Assembly: GCA_030158535.1 (NCBI GenBank)
Contig: JAOASV010000235.1
Coordinates: 1-7,115 of the forward strand
Direction of reading: 5' to 3'
Source: Sediminibacterium sp.
Lineage (GTDB): Bacteria; Bacteroidota; Bacteroidia; Chitinophagales; Chitinophagaceae
Length of the DNA stretch: 7,115 nt
Of this stretch, positions 1 to 5,642 are shown piece by piece; position 1 is the stretch's first letter, and the number at the start of each line of letters is the position of its first letter. Below the pieces are notes generated by a model, which was given only the letters and a program-made list of their open reading frames with translations, had not been told where the DNA came from and searched no databases. Made by a program: the position numbers and the translations under genes.

Positions 1-1809
1 GAGTTTAGAACCGCTGCTGTACTTGACCGCGTTAACACTACATGGAGCGCCGTTATGGGCACCAGTTTTAATTGTGTGCAGTGTCATAGTCATCCGTATG
101 ATCCATTTAAGCATGACGAGTATTATAAGTTCATGGCGTTTTTTAACAACACTAGAGATGAAGATTCTCCTTTCGAAAACCCCGTACTGCGTCAATACCA
201 AGGTGCCGACAATGTAAAATTTGAATCCGTAAAAAAATGGTTGCAACAAAATGCAAATGCACCAACGGCTAATTATTGGATTACTTTTTTACGCACGCTT
301 CAACCAAGTATCAATGCTTTTCAGTGCGATAAATTTGTTAACGGCGCCAACGGTTGGTATGCAACACTGCGTAACAACGGAACTTGTAATTTAAAAAATG
401 TGGTACTTACTGGGAAATCAGAACTTTTGTTCAAATATGCATCAAGAGTAGACAAAGGCGTATGGCGTATTTATTTAGACAGTTTAACCGGACCGCTTGT
501 AAAAGAAGTGCCTGTTAAAAACACTGGCGGCGGTTTTGTACATTCAACAACTAGCCTTCCAGACATTAAGGGTACGCACACTTTATATTTCAAGTACTAT
601 TCTCCTAAAATAAAAAACAGTACCGACGACGGTATTTTATTTGAGTGGTTTTCATTTGGCAATCCATTTCCTGCCAAAGAAAAACCTGGTTACGATAGCG
701 CTTACAAATATTTTAATGACTTAATAATGGCGGGTGCAGAAACAACACCTATTATGATGGATGCCAATGAAGACCTTTTTAGACCCACGCATGTTTTTGA
801 AAGAGGCAGCTGGCTTTCTAAAGGGAAACTGGTTGCACCTGATGTGCCAGCTGTATTACCGAGCCTTCCAAAAAATGCACCCAAAAATAGACTCGGCCTT
901 GCGATGTGGTTAACAGATAAAAACAATCCGCTTGTTTCGCGCACACTCGTTAACAGACTTTGGGAACAGTTATTTGGAACGGGCATTGTAGAAACCCTCG
1001 AAGACCTGGGCACGCAGGGATTATCGCCAACCCATCAAACCCTATTAGATTATTTGGCATGGCAACACATGAACACGCACAATTGGAGTATTAAAAAAAC
1101 GCTGAAAGAAATTTTACTTTCTGCAACGTATAGGCAGCAATCGATGTTTACCAAAGAACTACTTAAAAAAGATCCGTACAATAAATTATATGCAAGAGGC
1201 CCAAGGGTAAGACTTTCGGCAGAGCAAATTAGAGACCAAACACTTGCTGTAAGTACTTTGCTAAGTCCAAAAATGTATGGCAAAAGTGTAATGCCGTATC
1301 AGCCAGATGGTATTTGGCGTTCACCCTATAATGGCGATGCTTGGAAATTATCGGAAGGTGAAGATCAGTACAGACGTTCACTCTATACATATTTTAAAAG
1401 AACAGCTCCTTACCCATCGATGCTCACATTTGATGGCGGTGCCAGAGAAGTATGTGTAATTAGACGTATTAGAACCAACACACCACTTCAAGCGCTTACC
1501 TCATTAAACGATTCGTCGTATATTATTATGGCCCGGTCTTTTGCAAAAAGTATGGACAAAGTAAATGGCCCTATTGAAGCAAAAATAAAAATGGGTTACG
1601 AAGAGATGATGTACAAACCCATTGCTCCTGCTAAATTAAATGTACTAACTAGTTTATACCAGTCGAGTTTGTCAAAATACCAAAGCAATAAAAAAGCAGC
1701 AACAGTATTAGTGAGCGATAGCACAATTGCATCACCCACCAATAGAGCAGCCCTTGTTGTAGTAGCCAACGCCATGCTTAATTTAGACGAATGGCTTAAT
1801 AAAAATTAA
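1..1809 (+). CDS. DUF1549/DUF1553 (planctomycete-type PSD1) haem-motif protein with CBM6-like insert, 5'-partial
   Basis: The frame is open to base 1, so the true start and signal peptide lie outside the window. The first visible residues (EFRTAAVLDRVNTTW) match the interior of DUF1549, and the methionine at base 55 is internal. Counting from base 1, 602 residues are visible. The end of DUF1549 carries CVQCH (residues 25-29), a c-type haem motif, followed by HPYDPFKHDEYY. A CBM6-like beta-sandwich follows at about residues 106-218. DUF1553 fills most of the rest, with RPTHVFERGSWL, NPLVSRTLVNRLWEQLFGTG, SATYRQQS, RTAPYPSMLTFD and RTNTPLQALTSLND. The tail ends in the usual ANAMLNLDEWL. The family is secreted or periplasmic and of unknown reaction; it is nearly always paired with a DUF1501 gene, as here (5 bases downstream). 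Domain identity is secure. A redox or glycan-related role is inference. Confidence 0.95.
   Translation, partial: EFRTAAVLDRVNTTWSAVMGTSFNCVQCHSHPYDPFKHDEYYKFMAFFNNTRDEDSPFENPVLRQYQGADNVKFESVKKWLQQNANAPTANYWITFLRTLQPSINAFQCDKFVNGANGWYATLRNNGTCNLKNVVLTGKSELLFKYASRVDKGVWRIYLDSLTGPLVKEVPVKNTGGGFVHSTTSLPDIKGTHTLYFKYYSPKIKNSTDDGILFEWFSFGNPFPAKEKPGYDSAYKYFNDLIMAGAETTPIMMDANEDLFRPTHVFERGSWLSKGKLVAPDVPAVLPSLPKNAPKNRLGLAMWLTDKNNPLVSRTLVNRLWEQLFGTGIVETLEDLGTQGLSPTHQTLLDYLAWQHMNTHNWSIKKTLKEILLSATYRQQSMFTKELLKKDPYNKLYARGPRVRLSAEQIRDQTLAVSTLLSPKMYGKSVMPYQPDGIWRSPYNGDAWKLSEGEDQYRRSLYTYFKRTAPYPSMLTFDGGAREVCVIRRIRTNTPLQALTSLNDSSYIIMARSFAKSMDKVNGPIEAKIKMGYEEMMYKPIAPAKLNVLTSLYQSSLSKYQSNKKAATVLVSDSTIASPTNRAALVVVANAMLNLDEWLNKN
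316..654 (+). other. CBM6-like beta-sandwich domain inserted between DUF1549 and DUF1553
   Basis: About 113 residues between the haem motif and DUF1553 read like a carbohydrate-binding module of family 6. A strand with FKYASRVDKGVWRIYLDS is followed by TGPLVKEVPVKNTGGG, then GTHTLYFKYYS and a closing ILFEWFSF. CBM6 domains show the same order: an 'R-v-y-lDs-tG' segment, a 'v-v-p-TGG' segment, 'G-H-l-l-F' and a final 'dWf-F'. The insert would let the haem protein bind a polysaccharide. The ligand cannot be named, and the fold assignment rests on motif recognition only. Confidence 0.68.
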
Positions 1810-1814
1810 TTCCA

Positions 1815-3311
1815 ATGACGCAAAAAGAATTACATAACCAGCGCCTAGTAAGAGAAGCACAAAAAGTGGTGATGCAGCAGCATACACGCAGGCACTTTAT
1901 CAAAGAAAGTGCCATGGGTTTAGGTGCACTTGCATTAGGTAATTTATTAGGAGGCTGTAGCACCGGAAGTAATAATGTATTTGATGCCACCAATCCATTA
2001 GCGCCAAAAGCGGCTCCGTTTTTAGGAAAAGCCAAGTCGGTAATTTATTTACACATGGCAGGTGCACCTTCTCAATTAGAAATGTTTAGCTATAAGCCTG
2101 AGCTTGCTAAATTAGACGGCCAAGATTGTCCGCCTTCATTACTCAATGGTAAAAAATTTGCGTTTATTAGAGGCGTTCCTAAAATGCTAGGGCCACAAGC
2201 AAGTTTTAACAGGTATGGTGAAAGTGGCATTTGGGTTTCAGAAAATCTACCACACTTATCTACTGTTATTGATGACGTAGCCGTGCTTCAGGCCGTTACC
2301 ACCGATCAGTTCAACCACGCACCTGCGCAATTACTCATGCATACGGGAACGCCTCGTTTAGGTAGGCCTAGTATGGGTTCTTGGGTAACCTATGGACTTG
2401 GTACCGAAAATAAAAATCTTCCAGGATTTGTGGTACTCACCTCAGGTGGTAATAATCCGGATGCTGGAAAAAGCGTTTGGGGAAGTGGATTTTTACCAAG
2501 TGTGTATCAAGGTGTACAATGCCGCAGCGAAGGCGATCCTGTTTTATTTATCAAAGATCCTGCGGGCATGGACCGCGATATTAGAAAAGCAAGTATCGAC
2601 GCTATCAATAAAGTCAATGAAGAATCTTATACCGAGTATCAAGACCCAGAAACCTTGTCACGCATTTCTCAATATGAACTTGCGTACAAAATGCAAATTT
2701 CTGTACCGGGTGTAATGGACATTAGTACCGAGCCGGAATATATTCATGAAATGTATGGTACCAAACCTGGCGAATCTTGTTTTGCCAACAACGTTTTACT
2801 CGCGCGCAAGCTGGTAGAAAAAGGTGTTCGTTTTGTGCAATTATTTGATTGGGGTTGGGATACACACGGCGACTCTGCGGGCAACGCCGTAGACATTGGA
2901 TTAAAAAATAAATGCCGAAAAATTGATAGACCTATTACCGCGCTTTTGCAAGATTTAAAACAAAGAGGTTTACTGGATGAAACACTGGTAGTGTGGGGTT
3001 CTGAATTTGGCAGAACGCCAATGCAAGAAAATAGAGATGGAAAAACCATGCCATTTAAAGGTCGCGATCACCATGGCGAAGCCTTTTCGATGTGGATGGC
3101 TGGCGGTGGCATTAAAGGTGGAACTACCTATGGCGAAACAGATGAAATTGGCTACAATATTGTAAGCGGTAAAGTAGAAACATTTGATGTGCAGGCTACT
3201 ATTTTAAATCAGTTAGGTTTTGACCACGAAAAATTCACGTACGAATCACAGGGTCGCAATTTTAGACTAACGGATTTAAGTGGCAAAGTTATTCATGATA
3301 TTATAGCTTAA
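1815..3311 (+). CDS. DUF1501 family protein with Tat signal and lipobox
   Basis: This 498-residue protein belongs to the DUF1501 family, which is related to the alkaline phosphatase/sulfatase fold; its reaction is not established. A 24-residue polar leader precedes the twin-arginine motif TRRHFIK (Arg25-Arg26) and the hydrophobic stretch MGLGALALGNLLGGC. The LGGC ending at Cys48 fits a lipobox, so a folded, Tat-exported lipoprotein is likely. Family landmarks are SVIYLHMAGAPSQLEMF (from about 75), FDWGWDTHGD (344-353), WGSEFGRTP (394-402), GRDHHGEAFSMWMAGGGIKGG (from 416), and the C-terminal FDVQATILNQLGFDHEKFTY with QGRNFRLTD. Length is normal for the family. The gene starts 5 bases after the DUF1553 gene stops and ends 2 bases before the cytochrome gene, so all three are probably co-transcribed. 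No Shine-Dalgarno sequence is visible, which is usual in Bacteroidota. The start is the first ATG in the frame and leaves a complete Tat signal. Confidence 0.96.
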   Translation: MTQKELHNQRLVREAQKVVMQQHTRRHFIKESAMGLGALALGNLLGGCSTGSNNVFDATNPLAPKAAPFLGKAKSVIYLHMAGAPSQLEMFSYKPELAKLDGQDCPPSLLNGKKFAFIRGVPKMLGPQASFNRYGESGIWVSENLPHLSTVIDDVAVLQAVTTDQFNHAPAQLLMHTGTPRLGRPSMGSWVTYGLGTENKNLPGFVVLTSGGNNPDAGKSVWGSGFLPSVYQGVQCRSEGDPVLFIKDPAGMDRDIRKASIDAINKVNEESYTEYQDPETLSRISQYELAYKMQISVPGVMDISTEPEYIHEMYGTKPGESCFANNVLLARKLVEKGVRFVQLFDWGWDTHGDSAGNAVDIGLKNKCRKIDRPITALLQDLKQRGLLDETLVVWGSEFGRTPMQENRDGKTMPFKGRDHHGEAFSMWMAGGGIKGGTTYGETDEIGYNIVSGKVETFDVQATILNQLGFDHEKFTYESQGRNFRLTDLSGKVIHDIIA

Positions 3312-3313
3312 AA

Positions 3314-4741
3314 ATGATACAAATGATTAGTGCTGGTATTGGAAGGTTACACCCTGTTTTTGTTCACTTGCCTATTGGCATTTTACTCTTTGCTACCTTA
3401 TTATTTTTTGTTTCAAAAAAACAAAGGTTTGCAAATATGTCTTTGGCTGTAGCGCCCGCACTGGCTATAGGTTCATTTTTCTCGATCCTATCCTGCATTA
3501 CCGGTTATTTACTTTCTATTTCAGACGCATATAACGAGGATATTATTTTTAAGCATCAGTGGCTTGGTATTTCAACGGCTATTACAAGTGTTGTATGTTA
3601 TTTCGTTTACCAAAAAAAGAGGATAATATTTGGCATTTTCATTACGCTATTAAGTACACTTATTATGGTTACCGGGCATTACGGTGGTAGCCTTACACAT
3701 GGAGCAGATTATTTAACGGCCTCCTTTAATAACAGTACAAGTACGAATAAAAAAGTAATAGCCAATATAGATGAAGCGGTTGTATACACAGATATTATTG
3801 AGCCTATCCTCGCCACCAAATGTTATAGTTGTCATGGCGAAAGCAAACAAAAAGGAAAATTAAGACTTGATCTTCCCAATTATATTTTACAAGGCGGCGA
3901 AGAAGGAAAAGTATTAACCCCCTATCAGCCTGGTAGCAGTGAAATCATAAACCGCTTATTACTGCCTACTTCTAACGAAGAACATATGCCACCCAAAGAA
4001 AAGCCACAGCTTACAAAAGATGAGGTTGCTTTACTACACTGGTGGATAGAGTCGGGCGCAAATTTTACGGCAGCTGTAAAAAATACAAAACAAACAGCCG
4101 CTATTAAAGGGCTATTGGCATCGTTTTCAAATGGCGCAGGCAGTAATGACGGTGGGAATGGCGATGGAGCAAATGAGGCTGCAAGCATGCTCCCAAGTAA
4201 AAATGCAAGCCCAATAGCTGCAGATGTATTAACGCAGTTAAACAAAGAAGGCATTGTAGTGGTGCCCGTTGTAAACGGATCAAATTATGTGCGCGCCAAT
4301 TTAATTGGTGTCGAAAATTTAAGCGCTCAAACCTTTCAACTATTAGCTAAAATATCAGATCAGCTATTACAATTAAACGCATCCTTTACAGCTGTTAAAG
4401 ACGAATATTTATTGACCTTATCGAATTGCAAACAGCTCAAACAACTTGAATTAAATGGCACTGCAATAACCAATAAAGGACTTGCACAGCTTACTGCATT
4501 AGAAAATTTAGAAAGTTTAAGCATCACGCAAACAAAAGTTACTGCTGATGGCATTGGTAATGTAAGCGCACTAAAAAAATTAAAAAAAGTATACCTCTAT
4601 GGTACTGGTTTTACAAATGCGGCTGTTGCAGCGTTAAAACAAAAAATGCCAGGACTACTAATAGATACGGGAGGATATAAATTACCGATTTTAGCAACAG
4701 ATACTACAGAAGCAAAAGCACCAGAAGTAAAAACCAATTAA
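3314..4741 (+). CDS. Membrane c-type cytochrome: DUF2231 + planctomycete-type cytochrome c + leucine-rich repeats
   Basis: The 475-residue protein has three parts. Residues 10-135 are a DUF2231-type membrane domain with about four hydrophobic helices (near 14-33, 45-70, 83-99 and 104-121). It opens with GRLHPVFVHLPIGILLF and closes with GHYGGSLTHGADYL. Residues 155-250 are a planctomycete-type cytochrome c domain: haem attachment CYSCH (170-174), GKLRLD, a likely axial-ligand segment HMPPKEKPQLT (Met225) and LLHWWIESGANF. A Gly/Asn/Asp-rich linker follows (about 272-286). Residues 365-450 hold about three leucine-rich repeats with LKQLELNGTAITNKGLAQL, LESLSITQTKVT and LKKVYLYGTGFTN. The architecture suggests an inner-membrane anchor displaying a periplasmic haem and a protein-binding surface, perhaps passing electrons to or from the haem protein encoded first in the operon. 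The electron-transfer partnership is inference. The start lies 2 bases after the DUF1501 stop and gives an intact first helix. Confidence 0.95.
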   Translation: MIQMISAGIGRLHPVFVHLPIGILLFATLLFFVSKKQRFANMSLAVAPALAIGSFFSILSCITGYLLSISDAYNEDIIFKHQWLGISTAITSVVCYFVYQKKRIIFGIFITLLSTLIMVTGHYGGSLTHGADYLTASFNNSTSTNKKVIANIDEAVVYTDIIEPILATKCYSCHGESKQKGKLRLDLPNYILQGGEEGKVLTPYQPGSSEIINRLLLPTSNEEHMPPKEKPQLTKDEVALLHWWIESGANFTAAVKNTKQTAAIKGLLASFSNGAGSNDGGNGDGANEAASMLPSKNASPIAADVLTQLNKEGIVVVPVVNGSNYVRANLIGVENLSAQTFQLLAKISDQLLQLNASFTAVKDEYLLTLSNCKQLKQLELNGTAITNKGLAQLTALENLESLSITQTKVTADGIGNVSALKKLKKVYLYGTGFTNAAVAALKQKMPGLLIDTGGYKLPILATDTTEAKAPEVKTN

Positions 4742-4783
4742 CAGAAAATAAATTACGGTATTAAGCTAACTATTTGCAGTAGA
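4742..4783. other. Short convergent gap without a clear terminator
   Basis: These 42 bases separate the stop of the cytochrome gene from the stop of the VF530 gene. I see no GC-rich hairpin followed by a T run on either strand. The only inverted repeat is a 5-bp ATTAC/GTAAT pair with a 3-base loop at 4783-4795, mostly inside the VF530 coding end, which is too weak to call. Confidence 0.6.
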
Positions 4784-5002
4784 TTACCCTGTAATCATGC
4801 GCACATATAAATCCTCTACCTTTTTACGTGCCCACGGTGTTTTGCGCAAAAACTTAAGGCTCGATTGAATGCTAGGATTGGAATTAAAACAATTTATAGG
4901 GATATGCTGCCCCAAATCTTCCCATCCAAAATAAGCAACCAGTTCAGTTACTATTTTTTCGAGGGTTTTACCGTGTAAGGGGTCATTTGACACTTGTTGC
5001 AT
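4784..5002 (-). CDS. VF530-family (DUF2132) small DNA-binding protein
   Basis: This 72-residue protein matches the VF530 family almost end to end: NDPLHGKTLEKIV (6-18), FGWEDLGQHIPINCF (25-39), NPSIQSSLKFLRKTPWAR (42-59) and KVEDLY (61-66). The family is a small, mostly helical fold described as DNA-binding; its cellular role is poorly defined. I chose the ATG at 5002 because homologues as I recall them begin a few residues before 'NPLHG'. The ATG at 5029 would add MAANYLILH and give 81 residues, and its codon would overlap the start of the divergent pseudouridine synthase gene. The ATG at 5071 would run well into that gene and is unlikely. The 3' end faces the cytochrome gene across 42 bases with no clear terminator. 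Confidence 0.92.
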   Translation of the reverse strand: MQQVSNDPLHGKTLEKIVTELVAYFGWEDLGQHIPINCFNSNPSIQSSLKFLRKTPWARKKVEDLYVRMITG

Positions 5003-5030
5003 ATGCAATATTAAGTAATTTGCTGCCATG
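5000..5030. other. Divergent start junction of VF530 and rluE genes
   Basis: The rluE ATG (5028-5030) and the chosen VF530 ATG (complement of 5000-5002) leave only 25 bases between them. An alternative VF530 ATG (complement of 5027-5029) shares the palindrome CATG with the rluE start. Any promoter for either gene must lie largely inside the other gene's coding sequence, or the transcripts must be leaderless or nearly so. Confidence 0.7.
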
Positions 5031-5642
5031 ACAGCGCACCGATACTTTGCAGTACATAAACCAGTAAACATGGTTTCTCAATTTATCAGCTCTCATGATG
5101 TTAATTTACTAGGCAGTTTAAATTTTGATTTTCCGGAGGGTACCCATGCCATTGGTAGATTAGATAACCATTCAGAAGGCCTGTTATTATTAACCACCAA
5201 TAAAAAAGTAACCAAGCTTTTATTTCAAGGCACAAAACCACATACCAGAACCTACCTGGTTCAAGTTAAAAATAAAATAACCCCTGCCACAGCAGATGCA
5301 CTATCTAATGGCATCCAAATTAGTGCACCCGGCGGAAGCGCTTATCTAACCAGCCCATGCACCGTAAACATTGTCGAGGACCCAACGTCTTATAGTCATT
5401 TGTTTGAAGCTTCTTTACTAACGCCAGCAATACCCCTGCATCAAAATGTAGTAACCAGTTGGATGCTCATTACTTTAACTGAAGGAAAATTCCATCAGGT
5501 GCGTAAAATGGTAGCAGCCGTGCATCACCGCTGCATCAGACTTATAAGAGTAGCCATCGAAAATATTTATTTAGGAGCGTTGCCAGCAGGTGGTGTTCAA
5601 GAAATACAGGAAGATGATTTTTTTAAACTGCTAGACCTTTAA
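5028..5642 (+). CDS. rluE: RluE-type 23S rRNA pseudouridine synthase
   Basis: The 204-residue protein belongs to the RsuA/RluB/E/F branch of pseudouridine synthases, which isomerise uridine in rRNA. It begins RYFAVHKPVNMVSQF (from residue 5) with no S4 RNA-binding domain, as expected for RluE. The catalytic motif is IGRLDNHSEGLLLLT, with Asp46 as the predicted nucleophile. The second half carries TSWMLITLTEGKFHQVRKM (143-161) and RLIRVAIENIYLGALPAGG. The TSW segment just before the strand resembles the PTSW of E. coli RluE, which modifies U2457 of 23S rRNA. The family is certain. The exact target nucleotide is inferred, and RluF-like specificity cannot be excluded. The ATG at 5028 puts the N-terminus right at the family's first strand. 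No Shine-Dalgarno sequence is seen. The stop codon overlaps that of the converging carotenoid gene. Confidence 0.93.
   Translation: MTAHRYFAVHKPVNMVSQFISSHDVNLLGSLNFDFPEGTHAIGRLDNHSEGLLLLTTNKKVTKLLFQGTKPHTRTYLVQVKNKITPATADALSNGIQISAPGGSAYLTSPCTVNIVEDPTSYSHLFEASLLTPAIPLHQNVVTSWMLITLTEGKFHQVRKMVAAVHHRCIRLIRVAIENIYLGALPAGGVQEIQEDDFFKLLDL

Noticed and set aside
55..57. ATG as start of the DUF1549/DUF1553 gene
   Set aside because: The upstream in-frame residues are typical DUF1549 sequence, so the gene is cut by the window edge.
702..1013. Minus-strand open frame of about 100 codons
   Set aside because: It lies wholly inside the DUF1553 coding region, and its protein shows no recognisable motif. 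Similar shadows at 1050-1283, 1796-2035, 2744-3049, 3925-4254 and 4360-4554 were rejected for the same reason.
2392..2715. Plus-strand open frame of 107 codons in another frame
   Set aside because: It lies inside the DUF1501 gene and has no domain signal. The plus-strand frame at 5784-6035 inside the Blh region was rejected likewise.
4127..4175. Gly/Asn/Asp-rich coding stretch as a possible DNA repeat or frameshift scar
   Set aside because: It is in frame, shows no repeated DNA unit, and sits where a linker between the cytochrome and LRR parts is expected.
4783..4795. ATTAC/GTAAT inverted repeat as a terminator
   Set aside because: A 5-bp AT-rich stem with no following T run is expected by chance and overlaps the VF530 coding end.
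4986..5022. Possible Bacteroidota promoter (TTTG ... GTAATTTG) upstream of rluE
   Set aside because: The -7 element is imperfect against TAnnTTTG, the spacing is about 25 bases, and it ends only 5 bases before the ATG. This is too weak to call without start-site data.
5003..5071. N-terminal extensions of the VF530 protein to 5029 or 5071
   Set aside because: The added residues do not match the family as I know it, and the longest form overlaps the rluE coding start. The 5029 start remains possible.
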